Part shown: one piece after another, positions 1-8,136 of the stretch
Position numbering within the stretch: position 1 is the stretch's first letter
Layout of the letters: each line of letters begins with the position of its first letter
Assembly (NCBI GenBank): GCA_007130545.1
Contig: SLSG01000190.1
Coordinates: forward strand, 1-15,317
Length of the DNA: 15,317 bases
DNA from: Bacteroidales bacterium
GTDB lineage: Bacteria > Bacteroidota > Bacteroidia > Bacteroidales > UBA7960
Direction of reading: 5' to 3'
Translations under genes and position numbers: made by a program
The notes under the pieces: generated by a model
Seen by the model: only the letters and a program-made list of their open reading frames with translations
Told to the model about the DNA's origin: nothing
Database searches by the model: none

Positions 1-2296
1 AACCCAGGGCATAAATGGTTGCCATCGGGTTGAGTGAGATAGGATAACGCAATTCAAGGGTGTACTTATTGTATACATTGGCACCTTCGTACTGGTTATC
101 AGGTCCCACCGGGGTAAGGGAATAGTTGCCGTAACCCCTGAGTGCAATGATCTCCCTGCCGTCGATCTCCCATCCGGACAGTCCGTCCCCGCCCAGATAG
201 AAGCGTTCAAACGGCGGATGCCCGATATCAGAGTTGTAAAAGCCCAAAAAGCCCATCCTCGTCCTGGTAGACAATATCAAATCTCCTGCCAAAGCAGTGT
301 ACCATGTGGTATTAAATTTCCACTTATGGTATTCCAGCCACCTGAACTTCTCCTGTATCGTGGCCTGGGAGTAATCCGTGTCTGAGAACATGGAGTATGG
401 CGGCGTAAGTTGAAGGGAAAGGGAAACCTCCGACCCGCTTCTCGGGAACAGGGGGGCATCCACAGAGTTCCTTCCATACACCACATTGTAACTCAGGTTG
501 TTCGATTGTCCATTGTCAAAGGCAAAACGGATGGGGCTGTTTAAAATGTCATAATGCTGATAGGAGATGAATTGCTGCAGGTAGAACCAGTCATCCGGCA
601 CCTGCAACCTTCTGGCCAGTCCGATGGAACTCCCGAAAATGGAGTAATATCCGTAATTCGGGTGGCTGCGGGCCAGGTTCTGGCGGTGGGTGGTCTGGTA
701 AAGCGAGACGCTCAGGTTGTTCGGCCGCTTGCCGCCCAGCCAGGGTTCAGAGAAAGACATGCTGTAGGAGATGTATCCACGTCCGTAAGTCTGCGCGCGA
801 AGGGAAAGCCGCTGTCCGTCTCCGGTGGGCAGTGGCCGCCAGGCCTCCCGGTTGAATAGGTTGCGGGTACTGAAATTGTTGAAGGTCAGTCCGACGGTCC
901 CGATAATGCGGTTTGCCCCCCAACCCCCGGAAAGCTCAATCTGGTCGGAGGAGGTCTCTTCCACCACGTACTCGATGTCGACTGTGCCATCAGCCGGGTT
1001 GGGCCGGGGCACGATGTCGACCTTTTCCTGGTCAAAGTATCCCAGCTGAATGATCTCACGCTGGCTTCGGATGATGTCCCTGCGACTGAACAGCTGGCCC
1101 GGCCGGGTATGGATCTCACGCATGATCACATGGTCGTTGGTGCGGGTGTTGCCCCTGATGGTCACCCGGTTGATCCTGGCCTGCTTGCCCTCAAAGATCC
1201 GGATCTCCATGTCGATGGAGTCATTGTCCACCCTGACCTCGACCGGGTCCAGGTTAAAGAACAGGTAGCCATCATCCAGGTACAGCGAGCTGACATCTAT
1301 GCCGTCGATGTTCATGAACAGGTTGGTCTCCAGTTTTTTCTGGTTGTAGAGGTCTCCCGGCTTCATGCCCAGTACTTCGGTCAGAATTTCGGATGGATAG
1401 ACCGTATTCCCTACCCAGTTAATGCTGCGGAAGTAGTAGGTGGGTCCTTCGTCCACGTAAATGTCAATGGCAATGCGGTCGTCATCGGTAAAGTAGATTG
1501 AATCCCTTACGATCACGGCATCCCTTTTCCCCAACTCGTTGTAGCGCTCAATCACCATACGCTTGTCTTCCTCAAATTCATCCTGCACCAGTTTGGAGGA
1601 AGAAAACAAAAAGCGAAGGCTGCGCTCCCTGGTGTTCTTCATCAGCCGCTTAAACTGCCTGTCATTGATCACCTCATTTCCGTAGACATTGACATCACTG
1701 ATTCGTGTTCGGTTCCCACGGTCGATGTCAAACTCCAGGGAAATACTGTTCACCCGTGTGGTATCCACCACCTGCCTGACATTTACCTGCGGCCTGAGAA
1801 AGCCCTTTTCAATATAATAATCTTCTATCGCACTTTCTGCCCGGTAGAGCAGGTTTTCCGTCACCACATCCCCGCGTACCAGATTCAACGCATCCCTGAG
1901 CTTGTCCCGGTCTGAGCGCCGCACGCCATAAAATTCAAACTGGGAAAGCCTGGGCCTTTCAACGATCTCAATATCCAGGAAAATCATCCCTGCCTGGATG
2001 GAGGTTGCAGAGATTGCCACGTGCTGGAACAGGCCCTGTCTCCAAAGGTTGCTGATGGCATCGGATATTCTTTCACCAGGCACCAGTATGGTTTCGCCCA
2101 CTGACAGTCCGGATACCATGATGATGACGTTGTCGTCGTTGGATTCGGCTCCTGTAACGGAGATTCCACCGATCACATACTCCGTCGGGTTGAGGTGGTC
2201 GATGCGGATCTGTTCCCCGGTTAGAAATTCCTGGGCCATGCCCGGGTACAGAATAAAAAAGCTTAGGGAAATAAAAAAGAAAAAGTTCTTGAACAT
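1..2296 (-). CDS. bamA: BamA outer-membrane protein assembly factor (C-terminus cut by window edge)
   Basis: BamA is the central pore of the BAM complex and folds beta-barrel proteins into the outer membrane. I read this frame directly from the minus strand. It is open from an ATG at 2296 to the window edge, 765 codons without a stop. It starts with a hydrophobic signal peptide (about residues 1-21, FFFFISLSFFILYPGMA). Five POTRA-like repeats follow at roughly 41-115, 116-196, 197-284, 285-371 and 372-448. Typical POTRA strings are visible, such as ISDVNVYGNEVI (199-210) and INRVTIRGNTRTNDHVI (375-391). The barrel begins near 450. The L6-loop motif appears as LRGY (residues 719-722; classical form VRGF). 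The family is usually around 850-890 residues in Bacteroidota, so I estimate about 100 C-terminal residues lie outside. The start lies 16 nt after the uppS stop, so the two are probably cotranscribed. Confidence 0.95.
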   Translation of the reverse strand, partial: MFKNFFFFISLSFFILYPGMAQEFLTGEQIRIDHLNPTEYVIGGISVTGAESNDDNVIIMVSGLSVGETILVPGERISDAISNLWRQGLFQHVAISATSIQAGMIFLDIEIVERPRLSQFEFYGVRRSDRDKLRDALNLVRGDVVTENLLYRAESAIEDYYIEKGFLRPQVNVRQVVDTTRVNSISLEFDIDRGNRTRISDVNVYGNEVINDRQFKRLMKNTRERSLRFLFSSSKLVQDEFEEDKRMVIERYNELGKRDAVIVRDSIYFTDDDRIAIDIYVDEGPTYYFRSINWVGNTVYPSEILTEVLGMKPGDLYNQKKLETNLFMNIDGIDVSSLYLDDGYLFFNLDPVEVRVDNDSIDMEIRIFEGKQARINRVTIRGNTRTNDHVIMREIHTRPGQLFSRRDIIRSQREIIQLGYFDQEKVDIVPRPNPADGTVDIEYVVEETSSDQIELSGGWGANRIIGTVGLTFNNFSTRNLFNREAWRPLPTGDGQRLSLRAQTYGRGYISYSMSFSEPWLGGKRPNNLSVSLYQTTHRQNLARSHPNYGYYSIFGSSIGLARRLQVPDDWFYLQQFISYQHYDILNSPIRFAFDNGQSNNLSYNVVYGRNSVDAPLFPRSGSEVSLSLQLTPPYSMFSDTDYSQATIQEKFRWLEYHKWKFNTTWYTALAGDLILSTRTRMGFLGFYNSDIGHPPFERFYLGGDGLSGWEIDGREIIALRGYGNYSLTPVGPDNQYEGANVYNKYTLELRYPISLNPMATIYALG

Positions 2297-2312
2297 ATTT
2301 TGGTTTCCTGAT

Positions 2313-3053
2313 TTAAGGCAATTGCTCCCCGACCTTTCCAAAGCGCCTTTCCCGGCGCTGGAAATCGATAATTGCCTGGAAAAAATGTTTTCTTCTGAAA
2401 TCTGGCCAGAAGACCGGGGTGAAATACAGTTCGCTGTAAGCGATCTGCCAAAGCAGGAAATTGCTTACCCGTAATTCTCCACTGGTCCGGATCAATAGGT
2501 CCGGTTCCGGAAGGTGACTGGTTTGTAAATGTTTTGCAAAGAATTCCTGATCAATGTCTTCGGGATTAATTTCATTATTACTGACCTTTTCTGCCAGCAG
2601 TCTGGCCGTATGGGCAATCTCCCATCGTGAACTGTAACTCAGGGCAACGCAAACGGTAAGTTTGGAATTGCCGGCAGTCAGGTCCATGGCCTCTTGTAGC
2701 TGTTTGCGGCAGGCTTTGGGAAGTTCGTCCAGGTTTCCAATCGCCATAAGTCGCACGCCATTTTCATTTAATTCGGGGGTTTCTTCCCGGATGGCATTCA
2801 CAAGGAGCTCCATCAGGGTGCTGACTTCCCTGGGCGGACGGCACCAGTTCTCTGTCGAGAATGCAAAAAAAGTCAGGTAGGGAATACCGATCTCTGCAGC
2901 AGCCTTGACTGTCTGGCGAACCGCTTCCACGCCATTCTCGTGGCCGAAAACGCGTTCCTTGCCGCGTTGTTTGGCCCAGCGCCCGTTACCATCCATGATC
3001 AGGGCCACGTGACGGGGAATCCTACCCTTGTCAATCCGCTCCGCTAAATCCAT
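2313..3053 (-). CDS. uppS: Undecaprenyl diphosphate synthase (cis-prenyltransferase)
   Basis: This enzyme condenses farnesyl diphosphate with eight isopentenyl diphosphates to make undecaprenyl diphosphate, the lipid carrier for peptidoglycan and other surface glycans. It is cytosolic or membrane-associated. The 246-residue protein has the usual family length and all signature blocks: MDGNGRWA at 20-27 with the catalytic Asp21, FGH at 36-38, FSTENW at 65-70 followed by CRP, ALSYSSRWEI at 137-146, and DLLIRTSGELR at 185-195 followed by SNFLLWQIAYSELYF. The ATG at 3053 is the natural start, because MDLAERIDKGRIPRHVALIMDG matches the usual spacing to the first motif. It lies 90 nt after the barrel-protein gene and 16 nt before bamA. 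Identification is secure. Confidence 0.97.
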   Translation of the reverse strand: MDLAERIDKGRIPRHVALIMDGNGRWAKQRGKERVFGHENGVEAVRQTVKAAAEIGIPYLTFFAFSTENWCRPPREVSTLMELLVNAIREETPELNENGVRLMAIGNLDELPKACRKQLQEAMDLTAGNSKLTVCVALSYSSRWEIAHTARLLAEKVSNNEINPEDIDQEFFAKHLQTSHLPEPDLLIRTSGELRVSNFLLWQIAYSELYFTPVFWPDFRRKHFFQAIIDFQRRERRFGKVGEQLP

Positions 3054-3068
3054 TCTCTCAATTAATTA

Positions 3069-3087
3069 TGCCACACGAAAAGTGGCA
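3069..3087 (-). other. Short inverted repeat upstream of uppS
   Basis: TGCCAC (3069-3074) pairs perfectly with GTGGCA (3082-3087) across a 7-nt loop. It lies in the 90-nt gap between the barrel-protein gene and uppS, 15 nt before the uppS start. An AT-rich but not T-only tract (TAATTAATT) follows on the minus strand. It could be a weak terminator or a 5' leader hairpin of uppS-bamA mRNA. Confidence 0.3.
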
Positions 3088-3143
3088 CAAATTTCCTAAA
3101 ATATTTCGAGGAATAAAAATCAAACCCAATAGTTTAATAAATT

Positions 3144-3887
3144 TTAGTCTATATAGGGGCAAACTGCAGGACTTTCATCGGCAAACCTGAAGGTAAGCAC
3201 AAAGCCGGCCAATGAATACCAGTCGTTGTTTTTGGGGTTGCCCCGGAGATGGATGTCGTCCAGATAATCGGTGCCTGTCCGGCGCATCCCCCATTCGATC
3301 CCCGAAGAAAGACGCCTGGTGATATTGAACTTCAGTCCGATTCCAAACATCAGCTGCCAGGAGGCCGTGGAATAGTCCACCCCTTCGCGTTGCAGCTCAG
3401 GCAGGTCAATCCTCCGTCCGTCTGCTTGAATCTCTCTCGGATAGAACAGGAAGCCACCTGCACCGAAATACAGGAAGGGCGTCAGGGGGGTGGCGGGGTT
3501 CCCCGTTTGGTAAGGAAGGTAGTTGACCTCGATCTGGGTGGAGAATTCTGCCAGAAACGATTCGAAATTAAGGTCCCGGTCCGGCTGGTATTGGGTGATG
3601 GCGTCATTGCCTTCAATTTCCGCATAAAAAACATTCCCGCGCAGAGAAATGTGGGAATTGAGGTTGTACCGGTAGAGTCCGCCCATGGCCACACGGGGGA
3701 GGGCAAAGGGCCTGGAAGGGTTCAGGTCTCCCATATAATAAGACCCCCCGAAAAAAACCCCGAACTCATTCTTCTGGGCATGGGCAGCCACAGTGGTTAC
3801 AAAGACCAGCAGAACGGCCGACGCCAGTGTGAACAGGCCAGGGCGCATCGGCCCGGCGAAGGAATATATGTTTTGTCGGATAGACAT
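3144..3887 (-). CDS. DUF6089-like outer-membrane beta-barrel protein
   Basis: A 247-residue exported protein. It has a basic N-terminus, a hydrophobic core (about 18-34) and a likely signal-peptidase site after AHA (35-37), before Gln38. The mature part starts EFGVFFGGSYYMGDLNP and is rich in alternating aromatic and polar strands with Gly/Asn turns, ending in a strand-like segment (WYSLAGFVLTFRF). This is typical of small outer-membrane barrels. In Bacteroidota a DUF6089-type protein commonly sits between nadK and uppS, and the position here fits. The family assignment rests on context and strand pattern, not a database match. No enzymatic function can be assigned; a structural or assembly role in the outer membrane is only an inference from the bamA neighbourhood. 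Met14 (codon start at 3848) is a possible alternative start and would also leave an intact signal peptide. Confidence 0.85.
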   Translation of the reverse strand: MSIRQNIYSFAGPMRPGLFTLASAVLLVFVTTVAAHAQKNEFGVFFGGSYYMGDLNPSRPFALPRVAMGGLYRYNLNSHISLRGNVFYAEIEGNDAITQYQPDRDLNFESFLAEFSTQIEVNYLPYQTGNPATPLTPFLYFGAGGFLFYPREIQADGRRIDLPELQREGVDYSTASWQLMFGIGLKFNITRRLSSGIEWGMRRTGTDYLDDIHLRGNPKNNDWYSLAGFVLTFRFADESPAVCPYID

Positions 3888-3934
3888 GAATTCGCTTGGT
3901 TGTTTTTACTTATTGCCCTAGGATAACGCCTTTC

Positions 3935-3965
3935 GGGCTGTTTTTATTTCTTTGAAAAGCAGCCC
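3935..3965 (-). other. Inverted repeat just downstream of nadK
   Basis: GGGCTG (3935-3940) pairs with CAGCCC (3960-3965), and after one mismatch four more T/A pairs extend the stem. The hairpin starts about 5 nt after the nadK stop in the direction of transcription. No T-run follows on the minus strand, so it is at best a weak terminator, or a mRNA-stabilising or attenuating hairpin between nadK and the barrel-protein gene. Confidence 0.35.
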
Positions 3966-3970
3966 CAAAA

Positions 3971-4849
3971 TTAATTTCTTTTATCCAATCCCCAGGCCAG
4001 TTTGTTCCGGATCGTTTTGAAAAAGTCTCTTTGCCCGATGCATATCAGGTTTATGTGAAAATCCGCACGCTCTATGATCAGCTCTACGGAGGTGGAAAGT
4101 GCCCTGGACCTTGAGTCCAGCAGCACCAGGTAGTCCTGCGACCTGCCTGAGATCTTCAGCTTGACGGTGCTGTGGTCAGGAATCACGATGGGCCTGACGG
4201 TCAGGTTGTGTGTGGCAATGGGGGTGACCACGAAGTCTTTGGCCTCCGGGGAGATAATGGGTCCGCCGCAACTCAGGGAATACCCGGTTGAGCCCGTGGG
4301 TGTGGCCACAATTAGTCCGTCTGCCCAGTAGGTATTTAAAAATTTGTCATCGACGTAGGCACTGATGGTAATCATGCTGGAATTGTCCCGTTTCAGCACA
4401 GTCAGCTCATTCAGCGCATAATTGACATTCCCGAACAGGCCTTCCGGTGCCGACAGGGAGATCAATGAACGTGGATCCAGTATATAGTTTCCTTCGATGA
4501 GTGCATTGGCAGCCTGCCGGACCTCTTCAGTGGATACGGCTGAGAGGAAGCCCAGCCGTCCGGTATTGATCCCTAAAACAGGGATGCCGGAATCCTGCAA
4601 CAAGGTAATGGTGTCCAGCAGGGTCCCGTCCCCGCCCAGGCTGATCATGAAACGGGTGTCGGTGCGAATCTCTTCTGCAGTGGAGAATGTTTTTACCTCC
4701 CGCGAAAAATGCGTCCGTCCCTCCAGGCACCTGAAAAAAGGTTCATAAACAAGGAACCGCTCCACGCGGGACTCCAGCACCTTGATCATTTCCTGAAAGT
4801 CGGCCAGGAACTCCTGGGTGATCTCGCGGCCGAAGAGGGCAACTTGCAT
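3971..4849 (-). CDS. nadK: NAD kinase
   Basis: NAD kinase phosphorylates NAD to NADP with ATP (or polyphosphate in some families) and sets the cytosolic NADP pool. The 292-residue length is typical. The diagnostic GGDGT motif is at 72-76, followed by NTGRLGF at 95-101, the NE pair at 147-148, and the glycine-rich ADGLIVATPTGSTGYS block starting at 176. The start ATG at 4849 is preceded by an A-rich run and no Shine-Dalgarno sequence. The gene follows rodA after 57 nt and precedes the barrel-protein gene by 83 nt. It is on the same strand as the envelope genes, but the gaps leave room for its own promoter. Identification is secure. Confidence 0.97.
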   Translation of the reverse strand: MQVALFGREITQEFLADFQEMIKVLESRVERFLVYEPFFRCLEGRTHFSREVKTFSTAEEIRTDTRFMISLGGDGTLLDTITLLQDSGIPVLGINTGRLGFLSAVSTEEVRQAANALIEGNYILDPRSLISLSAPEGLFGNVNYALNELTVLKRDNSSMITISAYVDDKFLNTYWADGLIVATPTGSTGYSLSCGGPIISPEAKDFVVTPIATHNLTVRPIVIPDHSTVKLKISGRSQDYLVLLDSRSRALSTSVELIIERADFHINLICIGQRDFFKTIRNKLAWGLDKRN

Positions 4850-4906
4850 GGTTTTTTTTTCGAATGTAACAAACTTTTATGAATTAAGTCTTGCCGGCCC
4901 TAATTA

Positions 4907-6169
4907 TCAGAGCAGATCAAGCCTCCTGGAATCCAGTTTCAGGAAGGTGAACAGCATGAAGGTGAATCCCCAGAGGGATGACCCCCCGTAAGAAAAGAAC
5001 GGCAGCGGAATGCCGATTACCGGCACCAGTCCGATTGTCATCCCGATATTGATGGCAAAGTGGAAAAACATGAAGGATACGACGCAATAACCGAATACCC
5101 GGCTGAAAGTGGATCTTTGCCGTTCAGCCATGTTGACCAGCCGGATCAGCAACCACAGGAACAATCCGACGAGGACAAAACTGCCGGCAAACCCCCATTC
5201 TTCCCCTATCGTGCAAAAAATAAAATCTGTTCCCTGTTCCGGTACAAAGTTGTACTTGGTCTGCGTCCCCTGCAAATACCCTTTCCCCCAAAAACCGCCG
5301 GATCCGATGGCGATCTTGGATTGGTGCAGGTTGTAGCCGGCCCCTCTCAGGTCAACCTCTTCGTCGATCAGCACCTCGATCCGGAGTTTCTGGTGGGGCT
5401 GCAACAGGTTTTCGAAGGCATAGTCGACCGTATACACGTAGACGGACAAGATGATGAACAAGCCGAACAGTTGAAGCAGTTCATGCCGTTTTTTCCGGAT
5501 TACAAAAGCGGCGACCAGGGTGATGCCGGCCAGGATTCCGATGATGATGAATTCATTTATTACCAATGTAAGAATGAACAGGAAAATCGCGGTTGCTGCG
5601 ACGATCAGCAGGCTGGTCCCCACATAACCGGAGCGATACAGGGCAAACAGCAGGGAACCGAACACCAGTGCGGTGCCCATGTCATTTTGCAGTATAATCA
5701 GTACGGCCGGAAGTCCGATTATGGCAAATGCCTTCAGCCGCAAACCCCAGCCCGGGGTCCTGGTTTTGGCATCTCCTATGAATTTTGCCAGGGCCAGGGC
5801 GGTGGCGTATTTTGCAAATTCGGCCGGCTGAATGGCAAAGCCCCCGATCCGGAACCAGGATTTGGAGGCATTGATCTCAGTGCCGAAAAACAGGACCCCC
5901 ACCAGGATGACAGCCAGCAGTCCGTATATCAGATAGGAAAAAGTGGGGTAGAACTTCACATCGATCATCAGCACCGTGGCCCCCAGGATAAAAGCCGTAA
6001 TGATCCATAGCAGCTGTTTGCCGTAACTCTGGCTGATGTCGAAAATGCTCCGGTTGCTTTCGGTAATCTCAGCAGCAAAAATGTTGAACCAGCCCATAAG
6101 CACCATCACCAGGTAGAGCACCACCACGGTTTTGTCAATGTCCTTAAAGAGGTCCAGCTGCCTTTTCAT
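4907..6169 (-). CDS. rodA: RodA, SEDS-family peptidoglycan glycosyltransferase
   Basis: RodA polymerises lipid II into glycan strands in the elongation machinery and works with the transpeptidase PBP2. The 420-residue protein is strongly hydrophobic throughout, consistent with about ten membrane helices. SEDS landmarks are present: KSWFRIGGFAIQPAEFAK at 103-120, QNDMGTALVF at 161-170, and VPEQGTDFIF at 309-318 with the conserved catalytic Asp315. The C-terminal block IPLPFFSYGGSSL is also typical. RodA is favoured over the paralogue FtsW because the gene directly follows mrdA, whose stop lies 4 nt upstream of the rodA ATG (6169). The pair is almost certainly one transcript. The segment between about 180 and 250 is predicted to be membrane helices and a short basic loop (RKKRHE). 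Confidence 0.95.
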   Translation of the reverse strand: MKRQLDLFKDIDKTVVVLYLVMVLMGWFNIFAAEITESNRSIFDISQSYGKQLLWIITAFILGATVLMIDVKFYPTFSYLIYGLLAVILVGVLFFGTEINASKSWFRIGGFAIQPAEFAKYATALALAKFIGDAKTRTPGWGLRLKAFAIIGLPAVLIILQNDMGTALVFGSLLFALYRSGYVGTSLLIVAATAIFLFILTLVINEFIIIGILAGITLVAAFVIRKKRHELLQLFGLFIILSVYVYTVDYAFENLLQPHQKLRIEVLIDEEVDLRGAGYNLHQSKIAIGSGGFWGKGYLQGTQTKYNFVPEQGTDFIFCTIGEEWGFAGSFVLVGLFLWLLIRLVNMAERQRSTFSRVFGYCVVSFMFFHFAINIGMTIGLVPVIGIPLPFFSYGGSSLWGFTFMLFTFLKLDSRRLDLL

Positions 6170-6173
6170 TGCA

Positions 6174-8006
6174 TTATCTGTTTAAAAAATTTGCTTCGAG
6201 GATTCGTTGTTCGAACCAATGCCGTTCGATGCTCCCGTTGAGGTACTTTTCGACCATCAGGCTGGCGATGGGTGCGGCCCAGGTGGACCCGTAGCCGGCA
6301 TTTTCCACGATGACCGAGATGGCAATCTTCGGGTCATGCGCCGGTGCAAAGGCCACAAATACAGAGTGGTTCTCGCCATGCGGGTTTTGCACGGTCCCGG
6401 TTTTTCCTGCCATCTCAATGCCCGGAATCCTTGAAAATGCGCCGGTTCCTTCCCGGACCACCAGGTGCATGGCTTCGGCCATGGCCTCAAAATGCCGCGG
6501 GTCCACCGTGGTCTGGTTCCTTTGACTTTCCACTCCGGCCAAAGTGTCATTCTGGTTGCGGATGGCCTTCACCATATGCGGGGTATGGTAGTGGCCCCGG
6601 TTTGCAACGGTGGCCGCTAAATTGGCAAGCTGCATGGGGGTGGTGCCCAGTTCCCCCTGGCCGATGGCCAGGGAAATGATCGTCAGGGACCGCCACCCCC
6701 GGCTGCCGTATACCCGGTCATAATAATCGGGCGATACGACCAGGCCGCTTAGCTCAAAAGGCAGGTCACTGCCAAACACCTGGCCCAGGCCGAAGCTCCT
6801 GACATGGTTCCTCCAGTTTGACAGCCCCTGCTGTATGCTGCCAAAACCCGGCTTGTCTATGGTGTTGCGGAATGTGATACAGGAATAAGTGTTGCAACTG
6901 TACTGAATGCTCCTCAGCATATCGACCGGTCCGGGATGGCTGCGGCACCTGACCGAGATGCCACCGCTGAAGTAGGCCCCGGGGCAAGAATACGTGGTGT
7001 TGAGGTTGATCACCCCCTCCTGCAGGGCGATGAGGGTGTTCACGATCTTGAAGACAGATCCCGGCGGGTACTGGGCCATCAGGGCCCTGTTAAACAAAGG
7101 CTTGGTGGGGGTGTTTTGAAGCTCCCTGTAGTTTTCACCCCTTACCCTTCCGACCAGCAGGTTGGGGTCGTAGGAGGGAGCGGTCACCAGGGCAAGGATC
7201 TCCCCGCTGGCAGGCTCTATGGCCACAATGCTACCCCTTTTGTTTTGCATGAGCTGCTCACCATAAATCTGCAAGGCATGGTCCAGTGTCAGGAAAAGGT
7301 CATCACCCGGCACGGAAAGGGTGTCGTACCGTCCCTGCATGTAGGGCCCGGCATCCCGGTTCAGTACGTCCACCATCCGGATGCGCATCCCCTTTTGTCC
7401 CCTGAGCACCTCCTCGTACGAGCGTTCCAGTCCGCTGATCCCAATATAATCCCCCGAACGGTAGTAAGGATCATTGGCAACCACTTCAGGTCCGACTTCC
7501 CCCACATACCCCAGGGTGTGGGCAGCAATGGGCTGGGGGTAGCTTCTGAGTGTGCGTGGCTGCACAAAGAATCCCTGAAACCGGAAAAGCTTTTCCTGGA
7601 AACCGGCATAAGTGTCTTTGGAAATCTGCCGTTCGAAAAGGGAGGCGCGGAATGGGGAATGCCTGCGCGCGCGCTGCAGCCGGGTTTCAAAAATATCCCT
7701 GTCGATCCCCAGCAGCATGCAGAATTCGGTGGTGTCTATGTCGCGGACCTGGTGGGGGATGACCATCAGGTCGTAATGGGCTTCGTTGTAAACCAGCAAC
7801 TCCCCGTTCCGGTCATATACCAGTCCCCTTGCCGGATAATCGGTGATGTACCGCAATACATTGTTGCTCGCCGAAAGCTTGTAGGTGTGATCCATCATCT
7901 GCAGATGGAACAGGCGCAGAAGAAACAACAGACCCGTCAGCAGGATGATGCCGATGATCACATTCTTTCTTTTGACGTAATAATTGGTGTTTGCAGGAGA
8001 CAACAT
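6174..8006 (-). CDS. mrdA: Penicillin-binding protein 2 (elongasome transpeptidase)
   Basis: PBP2 is the class B transpeptidase that cross-links lateral-wall peptidoglycan made by RodA. Numbering is from the ATG at 8006, which gives 610 residues. A single membrane anchor lies at about 16-36. The pedestal motif YPARGLVYDRNGELL begins at 57. The penicillin-binding triad is complete: SxxK as PPGSVFK with Ser317 and Lys320, SxN as SCN at 370-372, and KTG at 535-537 (AGKTGTVQNP). The frame stays open upstream to a TTG at 8069. I prefer the ATG because the extra 21 residues are basic and unlike a PBP2 N-terminus, and because the TTG lies inside a likely promoter -7 element. The gene is followed by rodA after 4 nt. 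In many bacteria mreBCD precedes it, but here a divergent oxidoreductase gene does. Confidence 0.95.
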   Translation of the reverse strand: MLSPANTNYYVKRKNVIIGIILLTGLLFLLRLFHLQMMDHTYKLSASNNVLRYITDYPARGLVYDRNGELLVYNEAHYDLMVIPHQVRDIDTTEFCMLLGIDRDIFETRLQRARRHSPFRASLFERQISKDTYAGFQEKLFRFQGFFVQPRTLRSYPQPIAAHTLGYVGEVGPEVVANDPYYRSGDYIGISGLERSYEEVLRGQKGMRIRMVDVLNRDAGPYMQGRYDTLSVPGDDLFLTLDHALQIYGEQLMQNKRGSIVAIEPASGEILALVTAPSYDPNLLVGRVRGENYRELQNTPTKPLFNRALMAQYPPGSVFKIVNTLIALQEGVINLNTTYSCPGAYFSGGISVRCRSHPGPVDMLRSIQYSCNTYSCITFRNTIDKPGFGSIQQGLSNWRNHVRSFGLGQVFGSDLPFELSGLVVSPDYYDRVYGSRGWRSLTIISLAIGQGELGTTPMQLANLAATVANRGHYHTPHMVKAIRNQNDTLAGVESQRNQTTVDPRHFEAMAEAMHLVVREGTGAFSRIPGIEMAGKTGTVQNPHGENHSVFVAFAPAHDPKIAISVIVENAGYGSTWAAPIASLMVEKYLNGSIERHWFEQRILEANFLNR

Positions 8007-8066
8007 TCGGCGGGCTATATTTTGGTGCCGTAAGCATTTTCTTCCGACAAAATTACGCTTTATCAG

Positions 8067-8074
8067 CAAAATTA
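8067..8074 (-). promoter_or_regulatory. Candidate Bacteroidota -7 promoter element for mrdA-rodA
   Basis: On the minus strand these bases read TAATTTTG, an exact match to the Bacteroidota sigma -7 consensus TAnnTTTG. It lies about 60 nt upstream of the mrdA ATG at 8006. I could not find a convincing TTTG -33 box at the expected distance; the upstream part is an A-rich run. The site overlaps the TTG codon that would otherwise extend the mrdA frame. Confidence 0.35.
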
Positions 8075-8136
8075 ATAACTTAGCCGCCTGTGATTTTTTT
8101 GAATGTAATTTCTAATCCTTTTTAATAGAATAGCAT

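Noticed and set aside
131..140. LRGY instead of VRGF in the BamA L6 loop
   Set aside because: The key Arg-Gly pair is kept and this form is, as far as I know, ordinary in Bacteroidota, so it is not a sign of altered function.
554..1501. Several plus-strand open frames near the left edge
   Set aside because: They are opposite the bamA reading frame, which continues open through the window edge and encodes POTRA and barrel sequence.
5060..6010. Plus-strand open frame of 316 codons opposite rodA
   Set aside because: The translation is rich in Gln, Asp and Gly, which mirrors the antisense of membrane-helix codons in rodA.
6936..8033. Plus-strand open frame of 365 codons opposite mrdA
   Set aside because: It is fully opposite a PBP2 with all catalytic motifs; no signal for a second real gene.
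8098..8136. Possible promoter for the dehydrogenase-gatDE operon (TTTG at 8098-8101 followed by AT-rich sequence)
   Set aside because: No acceptable TAnnTTTG element at the right distance, so I could not support a promoter call.
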